From contig CAWJFE010000005.1 of NCBI GenBank assembly GCA_963842125.1, positions 124,001 through 188,000 on the forward strand: a stretch of DNA of 64,000 bases, in the 5' to 3' direction. Below the pieces are notes generated by a model, which did no database searches, was not told the origin of the DNA, and saw nothing but the letters and a program-made list of their open reading frames with translations. The stretch is from CAWCWK01 sp963842125. GTDB lineage: Bacteria; Pseudomonadota; Alphaproteobacteria; Rhizobiales; CAWCWK01. Within the stretch, counting starts at the first letter, position 1; every line of letters begins with the position of its first letter. The translations under genes were made by a program, and so were the position numbers. Positions 10,993-19,954 of this stretch are shown here, piece by piece.

Positions 10993-12237
10993 TCAGGCCG
11001 CGTCGCGGATGGTGGGGCAGCTCATGCAGCGGCTGCCGCCGCGGCCACGGCCGAGCTCAGCACCGGGCAATTCCAGCACCTCGATGCCTTCAGCGCGCAG
11101 CGCGGCGTTGGTGTCGTCATTGCGGTCGTATCCCATGACGAGACCGGGCCGCAGGGCGAGCACGTTGTTGCCGTCGTTCCACTGCTCACGGGCTTGCTCG
11201 AAGGGGTCGCTCCCGCCCGTCGGTACGACCCGGAGGCGTTTCAGCCCGAGCGCCTCGGCGACGACGTCGAACACTGGGCGTGGATCGCGGCGCATCGACA
11301 AGGGTTTCTCACCCTCGCCGGGACGCAGGTCGTAGCAGGTCATCTGGTCGGCAACCTCCTTGAAGCTTGTCACGACGTCGCCGCCGCAGAAGGTGAAGAC
11401 GGTGTCGAGATGCATGGAGGCGCGCTGCTGCGGCAGCTGGCACGCGATGACGCGGCGGGCGCGTCCCTCGTCGAAGAGCGCCTCGGCGAGGAGGCCGACG
11501 CCTTGCGGCGACGTGCGCTCGCCCAAGCCGATGAGGACGAGGCCATCGCCAACGGGCATGATGTCGCCGCCCTCCACGGTCGCCAGTCCCTGGTCGACGA
11601 GCGGATCGCCCCCGATCACATCGCTCCCAATAACTTGGACCTTGCCTGCGAATTTCGGGTGAAACCGGTAGATCGCCGCCGTCAGCAGCGTCTCGGGGCG
11701 CCGGGCCCGCCAGCGCATCGCGTTCAGCGAAACGCCGCCATAGATCCAGGCGCTGTTGTCGCGGGTGAAGAGGGCGTTCGGCAGCGGCGGCAGGATGAAG
11801 CCGAGCGGACCGAGATAGCTGCCGAACATGCCGCCGGCCTCAAGGGGAAGATCACCGACCGTCAAACCGCCGATGAGATATTCCGAGAGTTCCGCGCCCG
11901 AAAGCCCGTCCATCCAGGCCCGCAACTCGCGCAGCATGCCGACGCCGACCTGGGTGGCCGAGAGCCGGTGGTCGAGGACCCACGCCCGCGCCTCCGCCAC
12001 ATCCAGCGTCTCGGCCAGCAGCGTACCGGTGTCGAGAACCTCCACCCTTTCGGCGCGCATCGCGTCGGCAAAGGTGTCGTGATCCTTCTGGGCCTGTTTG
12101 ACCCAGAAGACGTCATCGAAAAGGAGCGTCTCGCGGTTGTCGGGCGTCAGGCGGCGATGCGCGAGGCCGGGGCGGCAGACGATGACCTGCCGCAATGTCC
12201 CCGTCTCGGAATGCACGCCAAGTGCGTTGTCGGGCAT
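10993..12237 (-). CDS. arcA: Arginine deiminase
   Basis: Hydrolyses arginine to citrulline and ammonia, first step of arginine fermentation; 414 aa, complete. Visible motifs are the N-terminal VHSETGTLRQVIVCRPGLAH, FTRDNSAWI, the catalytic-His region ASMHLDTVFTF, and the C-terminal GRGRGGSRCMSCP with the nucleophilic Cys. It lies 10 bp upstream of arcB and 15 bp downstream of the antiporter gene, within one operon that also carries the N-ATPase. Confidence 0.95.
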   Translation of the reverse strand: MPDNALGVHSETGTLRQVIVCRPGLAHRRLTPDNRETLLFDDVFWVKQAQKDHDTFADAMRAERVEVLDTGTLLAETLDVAEARAWVLDHRLSATQVGVGMLRELRAWMDGLSGAELSEYLIGGLTVGDLPLEAGGMFGSYLGPLGFILPPLPNALFTRDNSAWIYGGVSLNAMRWRARRPETLLTAAIYRFHPKFAGKVQVIGSDVIGGDPLVDQGLATVEGGDIMPVGDGLVLIGLGERTSPQGVGLLAEALFDEGRARRVIACQLPQQRASMHLDTVFTFCGGDVVTSFKEVADQMTCYDLRPGEGEKPLSMRRDPRPVFDVVAEALGLKRLRVVPTGGSDPFEQAREQWNDGNNVLALRPGLVMGYDRNDDTNAALRAEGIEVLELPGAELGRGRGGSRCMSCPTIRDAA

Positions 12238-12252
12238 GATATGTCCCTAAGG

Positions 12253-13710
12253 TCAGAGCAGCACGGCAGCGCTCAGAAGCGCCATGCAGAGAAGCGTCAG
12301 AATGACGAGGAGCGGGGCCATGAACCGGAGCCAGCGCTCGTAAGGGACACGGCCGATCGCCAGTCCGCCGACGACGACGGCGTATGTGGGCGCGACGAGG
12401 TTGGTCAGCCCGATCGCCGTCTGGAACGCGGTCACGGCGAGTTCGCGCTCGACGCCCGCGAAATCCGACAGCGGCGCTAGGATCGGCATGCTCAGCACTG
12501 CAAGGCCTGAGGTCGAGGGCACGAGGAAGCTCATCAGCGCCTCGACACCGAAGAGGGCGTTGACGAAGGCAATGGTCGACATGCCATCGATCCAGCCCTC
12601 GAACGTATGGAGGATGGTGTCGGTGATCCGGCCGTCGTCCATGATCACGACGATGCCGCGCGCCAGCCCGATCACCAGCGCAACCCCGAGGAGATCGCGG
12701 GCACCGGCCACGAACGCATCGACGAAGCGCTTCTCGCCCATCCAGCCGATGAGGCCAACGAGGAGGGCCGAGGCGAGGAAGAGGGCCGACATCTCGGCCA
12801 TCCACCAGCCTTGAGAAGAGACGCCCCAGACCATCACCACGAAGGTTGCTCCGAAGACGACGAGAATAATCGTCTTTACGGTCGTGAGGGCTTGCCCATC
12901 GACATGATCGTGGCGGCGCAGGAAATGCGCCTCGTTCGCTTCCTTCCTGTCGAAGACGAGCGAGCGCGACGGATCGCGGCGCACGCGCTCGGCATAGCGC
13001 ATCACATAGGCGACGCAGATCAGCCATCCGAGCCCGAGAATGGCGAGCCTTAGACCCAGGCCTTGCGTGAAGGGAATGCCCGCCGCGTCCGATGCGATGG
13101 CCGTCGAGAACGGATTGATCGTCGAGCCGAGGACGCCGACCCCGGCGCCCAGCATGATGATTGCGACGCCCGTCAAGGCGTCGTAGCCGGCCGCGATCAT
13201 GATCGGGATGAGGAGGACGTAGAAGGCGAGCGTCTCCTCGGCCATGCCATAGGTCGTGCCCCCGGCCGTGAAGAGCAGCATCATGATCGGGATCATCCAT
13301 TTCTCATGGCCCGCGAGGCGCAGCATCGCCCGCTCGATCCCGGCATTGATCGCGCCCGTGGCCGTGACGACGCCGAGAAAGCCGCCGATGATGAGAACGA
13401 AGAGCGAGACGTCGACCGCGTTCACGGCGTTGGCGGCCGGATCGTAGAAGCCGGCGATCGGCGCGAGAATAATGTCGAGCGGTCCCTGCGGCGTCGCCGC
13501 GACCGTCTCGTAGGTGCCGGGGACGGGGACGTCCTTGCCCAGGGCCTCGTTCGCGACGCGCTGGTATTGTCCGGCCGGAATGATCCAGGTGAGCGCGGCC
13601 ATGAGGACGATGAGCACGAAGAGGATCGTATAGGCGGACGGGAAGCGGGAACCTGCGGGAGCCGTATCGTCGGTCGTCGAGTGGACTTTGGACGCCGCTA
13701 CATCGGTCAT
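12253..13710 (-). CDS. YfcC-family transporter, probable arginine/ornithine antiporter
   Basis: Polytopic inner-membrane carrier, about 485 aa and at least ten hydrophobic helices, of the YfcC/DcuC-like family often encoded with arginine deiminase genes. Probable role: arginine import against ornithine export, inferred from being first in the arc operon. The start at 13710 (MTDVAASKVHST) was chosen for its GGAGG six bases upstream; the frame is open to 13800 (ATGs at 13734 and 13725 among others) but without a comparable site. The C-terminal half shows LVPSTSGLAVLSMPILAPL and GLTNLVAPTYAVVVGG. An FNR-like palindrome lies 84 bp upstream. Confidence 0.85.
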   Translation of the reverse strand: MTDVAASKVHSTTDDTAPAGSRFPSAYTILFVLIVLMAALTWIIPAGQYQRVANEALGKDVPVPGTYETVAATPQGPLDIILAPIAGFYDPAANAVNAVDVSLFVLIIGGFLGVVTATGAINAGIERAMLRLAGHEKWMIPIMMLLFTAGGTTYGMAEETLAFYVLLIPIMIAAGYDALTGVAIIMLGAGVGVLGSTINPFSTAIASDAAGIPFTQGLGLRLAILGLGWLICVAYVMRYAERVRRDPSRSLVFDRKEANEAHFLRRHDHVDGQALTTVKTIILVVFGATFVVMVWGVSSQGWWMAEMSALFLASALLVGLIGWMGEKRFVDAFVAGARDLLGVALVIGLARGIVVIMDDGRITDTILHTFEGWIDGMSTIAFVNALFGVEALMSFLVPSTSGLAVLSMPILAPLSDFAGVERELAVTAFQTAIGLTNLVAPTYAVVVGGLAIGRVPYERWLRFMAPLLVILTLLCMALLSAAVLL

Positions 13711-13793
13711 TGTCGCCTCCGTCATGGCTTTGGCGCATACAGGATGGGCCGTGGACCCTGCTGGCGACGATGACAGAGGGTAGGAGGCTGGCT

Positions 13794-13807
13794 TTGACAT
13801 CCGTCAG
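13794..13807 (-). promoter_or_regulatory. FNR/FixK-like box upstream of the arc-atp operon
   Basis: TTGACATCCGTCAG, a TTGAC-N4-GTCAg palindrome with one mismatched end base, 84 bp before the antiporter start codon. Anaerobic activation of arginine deiminase operons by FNR-type regulators is established in pseudomonads. Confidence 0.6.
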
Positions 13808-13853
13808 TTGCCAGCGACGCCAGGCAATTTCGAGCACCGTTCATTGCCGCGAA

Positions 13854-13867
13854 CTGACGCAGATCAA
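13854..13867 (+). promoter_or_regulatory. FNR/FixK-like box upstream of pgmB-GH65
   Basis: CTGACGCAGATCAA (cTGAC-N4-ATCAA), one mismatch from the consensus, 66 bp before the pgmB start. It is on the opposite side of the same divergent intergenic region as the arc operon box. Confidence 0.45.
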
Positions 13868-13932
13868 TACGCGCGTTCCACTGGGAGCTAGCGTGTCGGC
13901 GACGAACGATACCGATATAGGCGACGGGTCTC

Positions 13933-14715
13933 ATGACAGCTGCAGCACGCGAGCCGGATAGGGTCTGCCCCGATGCCCGTACTGCCATCATCCTCGATCG
14001 CGCGGAGATCGACGGCGCGGTGTTCGATCTCGATGGCGTGATCACCACGACCGCCCGGCTGCACGAGCGCGCCTGGGAGGAGGCGTTCGACGCCTACCTT
14101 GTGGATCACCTCGATCCCGCCCCGTTCACACACCACGATTATCGCCGCTATGTCGACGGCCGCCCTCGCGCCGACGGCGTTCGGACCTTCCTGACGTCGC
14201 GCGGCTTCGCCTTCGATGACGTCGTCGTGGCGAGGATCGCGGAGACCAAGAACGCGATCTTCCTTCGCTATCTCGATCGCGACGGCGCCGAGGTCCTGCC
14301 AGGCGCTCGCGCGCTGTTGACCGCGCTGCGGACTGCCGGCTTCCGCGTCGGACTCTTCACCGCGAGCCGCAATGCGACCCACGTATTGGAGACGGCTGGC
14401 CTCTCCCATGCGTTCGACGCTCAGGTCGATGGCGTCGTCGCGGCGCGGCGGGGCCTTGCCGGCAAGCCCGAACCCGACATGCCGCTCGCCTGCGCAACGG
14501 AACTCGGCGTCGAGCCTCGGCGCTGCGCGCTATTCGAGGACGCCGAGGTCGGGATACGCGCGGGGCTTGCGGGCGGGTTCGGTCGGGTCGTCGGCGTCGC
14601 CTCGGGCGCGGACGCAGCCGACCTCTTAGTCGTCGGCGCGCACGAGGTCGTCGAAACGCTGGCCTATGTCCGCCTCGCGCCCGTCGATCATTCCGACACG
14701 AGCCCTGCCGCGTGA
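13933..14715 (+). CDS. pgmB: HAD-family beta-phosphoglucomutase-like hydrolase
   Basis: HAD-fold enzyme, 260 aa, probable beta-phosphoglucomutase (beta-glucose 1-phosphate to glucose 6-phosphate). The nucleophile motif is VFDLDGVITTT, followed by the cap domain with HDYRRYVDGRPRADG, motif II-like LFTASRN, and CALFEDAEVGIRAG for the Mg2+ site. It overlaps the GH65 phosphorylase gene (GTGA), whose product would supply beta-glucose 1-phosphate. This pairing is the classic arrangement for inverting disaccharide phosphorylases. Confidence 0.88.
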   Translation: MTAAAREPDRVCPDARTAIILDRAEIDGAVFDLDGVITTTARLHERAWEEAFDAYLVDHLDPAPFTHHDYRRYVDGRPRADGVRTFLTSRGFAFDDVVVARIAETKNAIFLRYLDRDGAEVLPGARALLTALRTAGFRVGLFTASRNATHVLETAGLSHAFDAQVDGVVAARRGLAGKPEPDMPLACATELGVEPRRCALFEDAEVGIRAGLAGGFGRVVGVASGADAADLLVVGAHEVVETLAYVRLAPVDHSDTSPAA

Positions 14716-17154
14716 ATTGGACACTGCGCTACGAAGGCTTCGATCCGTTCGGAGGAAGGGTTGCGCGAGACGCTCTGCACGCTCGGCAACGGACGCTTCG
14801 CGGTGAGGGGCGTCGCCCTCGGTGCGACCGCGGACGGCATCCACTACCCGGGCACCTATCTCGCCGGCGGCTATAATCGCCTGACGAACACGGTGACCGG
14901 GCGCCCGGTCGAGAACGAGGACCTGGTGAACTGGCCGAATCCGCTGCCGATCCTTTTGCGGATCGAGGACGGCGCATGGCTTCGGGTTGCAGAGGACGCG
15001 AGCGACTATCGCCAGATGCTCGATATGCGTAGCGGCATCCTCACCCGCGAGATGCGCGTGGTGGACGCGCAGGGGCGCGACGTCACGCTCGTCGAGCGAC
15101 GCCTCGTGAGCATGTCCGACCCGGCGCTCGCGGCCGTCTCGCTCGATATCGTCGCGGGCGATTGGTCAGGGCGGATGACGATCCGATCCCTGATCGATGG
15201 GACGGTCACCAATGCCGGTGTGCCGCGCTACCGAGACTTAGACGGGCAGCACCTCCGCATTGAGGGCTGCGATCACCCCGCACCGGGGTTCGCACGGCTG
15301 CGCTGCCGGACCGTCCAGTCCGGTATCGAGGCCGTCTTTTGCGCGAGGACGCGGGTGAAGGGGGTTGTGGCCGAGGCCGTGGAAACGACGACGTGGGCCG
15401 AACGGGGCCGGGTCGGTACCGAGACGTCCTTGACGCTCGAGGCCGGACAGAGGCTGCGTATCGGGAAAACGATCGCCTTCGCGACGTCCCGCGACGCGGC
15501 GATCGCATCGCCAACGATCGCTGCGACCGAGGCGGTGGAGCGCGCCGGCGACTTCGACGCACTTCTTGAAGCCCATGCCCGGGTCTGGAAGACGCTCTGG
15601 GACGATTTCGACATCGAGCTAGAGGGTGACGGCGAAGAAGCCCAAAGACACCTTCGCCTCAACCTCTTCCATCTCCTCCAGACGCTCTCCCCCCACACGG
15701 CGGAGCTCGATGTTGGCGCGCCCGCGCGCGGCTGGCATGGCGAGGCCTATCGGGGGCACATCTTCTGGGACGAACTCTTCATCTTCCGCGTCCTCAACCT
15801 GCGCGCGCCGCGCCTGACGCGCGCGCTTCTGCGCTATCGCCTGCGCCGGCTGGGCGCCGCGCGCCGCCTCGCCCAGGCCGAAGGGCTGCCCGGCGCGATG
15901 TATCCCTGGCAGAGCGGGTCGGATGGGCGAGAGGAAACGCAGACGCTTCACCTCAACCCGAAATCGGGTCGATGGCTGGCGGACGCCACCCACCGCCAGC
16001 GCCATGTCGGCCTCGGTCTCGCCTACAACGTCTGGACCTACTACCGCGCCACCGACGATCTCGACTTCATGATCGAGGGCGGCGCGGAGATGATGATCGA
16101 GATCGCGCGCCTCTTCGCCGGCCTCGCGACCTGGGATTCGGTTTTGGAACGCTACCGCATCCGGGGCGTGATGGGGCCGGACGAGTTCCATACCGCCTAC
16201 CCGGGCCGAGACCCGGAGCTTGGCGGAGGCATCGACGACAATGCCTACACCAACGTCCTTGTCGCCTGGGTGCTGGTACGCGCGGCCGACGCATTGGCGC
16301 ATCTCCCGACGAAGCGGCGCGATCGGCTATGCGATGCGCTCGGCCTCTCGGAAGACGAACTTACACGATGGCAGGACATCGCCGAGCGTCTCCACGTGCC
16401 CTTCCTCTCCAACGGCCTGATCGCGCAGTTCGAGGGCTACGAGGCGCTCGAGGAGCTGGACTGGGCCGCCTATCGCGAACGCTATGGCGACATTCACCGG
16501 ATGGACCGCATCCTCGAAGCGGAGGGGCTCGACCCCAATGCCTACAAGGTTTCCAAGCAGGCTGATGTCCTCATGCTCCCCTTCCTCTTCTCGGCGGAGG
16601 AACTGGTGCAGATCTTCGACCAACTGGGGCTACGTTTCGATCCGGCCGACATCCCGCGCCTCGTCCGGTATTACGACGCGCGCACGTCGCACGGCTCGAC
16701 GCTGTCCGGCGTCGTCCAGGCTTGGGTCATCGCGCGGTCCAACCGCGAGGAATCCTGGTCGCTGCTGCGCGAGGCCCTCAGGGCCGATATCGACGACGTG
16801 CAGGGTGGGACGACCCGCGAGGGCATCCATCTCGGCGCCATGTGCGGCACGATCGACATCGTCCAGAGCGGCTATCTCGGCCTCGAGCTGCGCTCGGGCG
16901 CGCTCCATCTCAACCCCGTGCTGCCCGAGGGGCTGACCGCCATCAGGACGCGGTTGCGCTATCTCGGCCAGGATCTCGACGTCGCGGTCTCGCGAACGCA
17001 CCTCACCATCGCGGCCGAGAGCGGCACCGGCCGTACCGTCGTCGTCACCTATCGAGGGCGCCAGCGGACCCTGTCACCGGGCGGCACGGCGACGTTCCGC
17101 CTCGTGCCATCCGCGATGCAGCGTTGCGCCGCGCCTGCCGCAAGGAGGACGTAG
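14712..17154 (+). pseudogene. GH65 disaccharide phosphorylase (trehalose/maltose/kojibiose type), frameshift at the N-terminus
   Basis: Inverting phosphorylase that splits an alpha-glucoside with phosphate to beta-glucose 1-phosphate. GTG 14712, overlapping the pgmB stop, gives NWTLRYEGFDP, the usual family start; the frame then shifts near 14747, and the body resumes as EEGLRETLCTLGNGRF. Removing one T from CCGTTCGG restores DPSEEGLRETL; the length of 2443 nt is whole codons plus one. The body (about 797 codons) is intact, with the catalytic acid region GVMGPDEFH, KQADVLMLPF and SHGSTLSGVV. TTG 14761 could act as a substitute start, losing only about 17 residues. The exact sugar specificity is not decidable from sequence. 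Confidence 0.85.
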
Positions 17155-17221
17155 ATGTAGAGATTGTCGAACTGGCCCTTGCGGGCTTAGCGCCCGCATC
17201 CCTTCGGCAGGTTGACGCATG

Positions 17222-17644
17222 TCAAGGGCGCGACCGCTTTATGAGACGACAGTTCGCGCTCTTCCTCTCATACTGGACCGAGGACCTTACGTGCCTCGAC
17301 GTCTCGCACGTCCGCTCTGTTCCCTCGCCTCGATCGACGCAAAAGAGGTCGCACAACGTCGCCATCAGCGCGCGGACGTCAACGGACGCGAGCGAATAGG
17401 TGATCGACTGGGCATGGCGCGTAGTCGAGACGATATCGGGCTCATGAAGCTTGGCCAGATACTAAGACAGTGCCGACGAGCTCAATGCCGCCACATCGGC
17501 CAGCTCGCCGACCGCCATATCGCGTTTCGATAACCTGCAAAGAACGAGCAGGCGCTTCGAACTGGCCACCAGGGCGAGCGACCGTGAACCCTCCTCCGCG
17601 CGCTCGTCGAATACCGCGTCATCCAGGGTCGGAGGTGGTTGCAT
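17222..17644 (-). pseudogene. bigR: ArsR/BigR-type sulfide-responsive repressor with an in-frame amber codon
   Basis: Winged-helix repressor, about 140 codons from ATG 17644. Reading through one TAG at 17464-17462 yields a complete ArsR domain: LVASSKRLLVLCRLSKRD, VGELADVAALSSSALS, then (stop) YLAKLHEPDIVSTTRHAQ, ITYSLASVDVRALMATL, CDLFC. The stop replaces the Gln of the usual SALSQHLAKL recognition helix, a single C-to-T change with no frame change. The Cys in LLVLCRL and the Cys at the end match the redox pair of BigR/SqrR-type persulfide sensors. It is divergent from the YeeE-MBL-DUF442-SulP operon it would repress. If real, the operon may be constitutive. Confidence 0.78.
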
Positions 17645-17660
17645 ATTAGAAAATACTAAA
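17645..17660. promoter_or_regulatory. AT-rich palindrome, candidate BigR operator
   Basis: In a very GC-rich window, the stretch 17645-17690 is strikingly AT-rich. It contains TTAG-N6-CTAA, an inverted repeat directly before the repressor start codon and about 80 bp before the first YeeE gene. AT-rich palindromes are what BigR-type repressors bind. Confidence 0.45.
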
Positions 17661-17737
17661 TTAAATAGTTCTTATGTAAATGAGGTCGTTCGAATGCCAA
17701 TCCGTTTCGACGCACATCCTTGCAAGGACAAAGCCTG

Positions 17738-18166
17738 ATGACCGAGTTCACGCCTATCGCCTCAACGATTGGAGGCGCGCTTATCGGCCTTTCGGCCGTG
17801 CTGCTGATGCTATTCACCGGCCGCATCGCCGGCATCAGCGGCATTGCCGGCCGGCTGCTGCCGCCGGTGGCGGATGATTGGGGCTGGCGGCTCGCCTTCG
17901 TCGGCGGTCTCGTACTCGCGCCGATCGTCGTGTGGTTCACGATGGGTGAGCGGCCGGAGCAGACGGTCTCGGACAATCTCCTCCTCATGGTCGGCGCCGG
18001 CCTCCTCGTCGGCTTCGGCTCGGCCTATGGCAACGGTTGCACGAGCGGGCACGGCGTCTGTGGCACGGCGCGGCGCTCGGCCCGCTCCATGGTCGCGACC
18101 GTGACCTTCATGGTGGCGGGCATCGTGACCGTCTTCATAGTCCGTCATATCCTCGGAGCTTCGTGA
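17738..18166 (+). CDS. YeeE/YedE-family membrane protein (first half)
   Basis: Sulfur-compound transport-like protein, 142 aa and four predicted membrane helices. It has the signature GNGCTSGHGVCG with the conserved Cys that in YeeE takes up thiosulfate-like compounds. ATG 17738 gives MTEFTPIASTIGG. It forms a pair with the next gene; in this family two short proteins often correspond to the two halves of longer YeeE. First gene of the presumed sulfide-detoxification operon. Confidence 0.88.
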   Translation: MTEFTPIASTIGGALIGLSAVLLMLFTGRIAGISGIAGRLLPPVADDWGWRLAFVGGLVLAPIVVWFTMGERPEQTVSDNLLLMVGAGLLVGFGSAYGNGCTSGHGVCGTARRSARSMVATVTFMVAGIVTVFIVRHILGAS

Positions 18167-18612
18167 TGATCCGCAATCTCATCGGCTTCGGCACCGGGCT
18201 GGTCTTCGGACTCGGCCTCGTCATCTCCGGCATGTCGAACCCTGCCAAGGTCCTTAACTTCCTCGATATCTTCGGCACCTGGGACCCGAGCCTCGCCTTC
18301 GTCATGGGCGGCGCGGTGATCGTCACCTTCATCGGCTTCCGCCTCGCCTGGCAGCGCGCATCGCCGATCTTCGGGACCAAGTTCGAGCTGCCGACCCGGT
18401 CCGACATCGATGCGCCGTTGCTGACCGGTGCGACCGTCTTCGGCATCGGCTGGGGGCTCGGCGGCTTCTGCCCCGGCCCGGCGTTGACGGCTCTGCCGCT
18501 CGCCACCGCCGGTGCGCTCGCCTTCGTCCCCGCACTGCTGGTCGGGCTTTGGGCCGGCCGCCGCGCCGGCGCGAGCCCCACGCCCAATCCCGCAGCGATC
18601 TTCGAAAGCTAA
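18166..18612 (+). CDS. YeeE/YedE-family membrane protein (second half)
   Basis: Partner of the preceding gene, 148 aa, four membrane helices. Motifs: FGLGLVISGMSNPAKVLNF and WGLGGFCPGPAL with the second conserved Cys. The ATG overlaps the previous stop (TGATG). Probably forms with its neighbour a channel for sulfur anions or sulfide-derived thiols; the exact substrate is unknown. Confidence 0.88.
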   Translation: MIRNLIGFGTGLVFGLGLVISGMSNPAKVLNFLDIFGTWDPSLAFVMGGAVIVTFIGFRLAWQRASPIFGTKFELPTRSDIDAPLLTGATVFGIGWGLGGFCPGPALTALPLATAGALAFVPALLVGLWAGRRAGASPTPNPAAIFES

Positions 18613-18625
18613 GGAGCGCCCCGTC

Positions 18626-19522
18626 ATGTCCACAGTGAAGCACAGCCCCTCACGAGGAGCCGGATCCCCCGAAATCTGGGGTTTTTACGAGCCCGACACG
18701 GGCTCGATCCAATACGTCGTCGCGGACCCAGCAACCAAGAAGGCCGCTCTGGTCGACGTGGTTTGGAACTTCGCGCCGGAATCGGCCCATACGTCGACTG
18801 AGAGCGCCGACGAGATCCTCGATCACGTCAAGCGGGAGGGCCTGGAGGTCGTCTGGGTGCTCGACACCCATCCGCACGCCGACCACCTGATGGCCTCGGC
18901 CTACCTGAAGGAGAAGACGGGCGCGCCGGCGGCCATCGGCGAGAAGGTTCGGCAAATCGCCGAGCTATGGCGCGACTTCTACCACACGCCGGACGCCTTC
19001 GATCCCGATGCCGATTTCGACCGTCTCTTCGCCGATGGCGATGCGTTCAGGATCGGCGATCTCGATGTGCGCGTCATGCTTTCGCCCGGCCATACGCTCG
19101 GCTCGATCACCTACGTGGTCGGCGACGCCGCCTTCGTGCACGACACGCTGATGAACCCGGATGCCGGCACGTCGCGCGCCGACTTCCCCGGCGGCTCGGC
19201 CAAGGCGCTTTGGGACAGCATCCAGGCCATCCTAATGCTGCCCGACGACACCCGCCTCTTCGTCGGCCATGACTATGGTACCGATACGCGGGACGAACCG
19301 GCTTGGAAGGCCACCGTCGCCGAGCACAAGGCGCACAACATCCACGTCCACGAGGGCGTGGTGCGCGAGGACTACATCCACCGGCGCGAGGCCCGCGACG
19401 CGACGCTCTCCCTGCCGGACCGGATGCTGCACGCCCTGCAGATCAACCTGCGCGGCGGTCGCCTGCCGGAGGCCGAAGCGGACGGGCGCAGCTACCTCAA
19501 GATCCCCGTCGACCGATTCTGA
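18626..19522 (+). CDS. Metallo-beta-lactamase-fold persulfide dioxygenase-like protein (Blh C-terminal type)
   Basis: 298-aa MBL-fold protein of the ETHE1/Blh group, expected to oxidise glutathione persulfide to sulfite with a single iron. Metal motif THPHADHL, followed by MLSPGHTLGS, FVHDTLMNPDAG and VGHDYG. AAGGAG lies 10 bp before ATG 18626. In Blh proteins of BigR operons this domain is fused to a DUF442 domain; here the two are separate adjacent genes, with the order reversed relative to the fusion. Confidence 0.88.
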   Translation: MSTVKHSPSRGAGSPEIWGFYEPDTGSIQYVVADPATKKAALVDVVWNFAPESAHTSTESADEILDHVKREGLEVVWVLDTHPHADHLMASAYLKEKTGAPAAIGEKVRQIAELWRDFYHTPDAFDPDADFDRLFADGDAFRIGDLDVRVMLSPGHTLGSITYVVGDAAFVHDTLMNPDAGTSRADFPGGSAKALWDSIQAILMLPDDTRLFVGHDYGTDTRDEPAWKATVAEHKAHNIHVHEGVVREDYIHRREARDATLSLPDRMLHALQINLRGGRLPEAEADGRSYLKIPVDRF

Positions 19523-19535
19523 GCGAGGCCATTCC

Positions 19536-19946
19536 ATGCCGATCTTCAAACATCTCGACGACACGCTCTCCGTCGGTGGGCAGATCGATACCGCGGACCT
19601 GCGCGAGCTGGCCAAAGCCGGTTTCAACGCCGTCATCGTCAACCGCCCGGACGGAGAGGAAGCCGGACAGCCGACGTTCGCCGAGATCGCGCACGCAGCC
19701 TCCGAATGGGGCATGAGTGCGCGGCACGTGCCGATGGTCTCCGGCGAGGTCGGTGCCGACGATGCGGCGGCGATGGCCGAGGCCCTCGATGCGGCGGACG
19801 CGCCCGTCTTCGCCTATTGCCGCACCGGCACGCGCTCCACGCAGGCCTGGGCGCTCGTGCAGAAGGCGCGCGGCATGGACGCCGACGAGATCGCGGGCAG
19901 GGCGGCGGACGCAGGCTACGACGTCGCGCCCCTCGTGAAGCCTTGA
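19536..19946 (+). CDS. DUF442 (TIGR01244) phosphatase-like/sulfurtransferase-like protein
   Basis: 136-aa protein with the cysteine phosphatase-like loop YCRTGTRSTQ (Cys, Arg, Ser conserved) and DGEEAGQPTFAEI. In Blh fusions this domain is the N-terminal part and is thought to act as a sulfurtransferase in persulfide handling. It starts 13 bp after the dioxygenase gene and precedes the sulfate-type transporter by 8 bp, so it belongs to the same transcript. Confidence 0.87.
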   Translation: MPIFKHLDDTLSVGGQIDTADLRELAKAGFNAVIVNRPDGEEAGQPTFAEIAHAASEWGMSARHVPMVSGEVGADDAAAMAEALDAADAPVFAYCRTGTRSTQAWALVQKARGMDADEIAGRAADAGYDVAPLVKP

Positions 19947-19954
19947 GAGCACCC

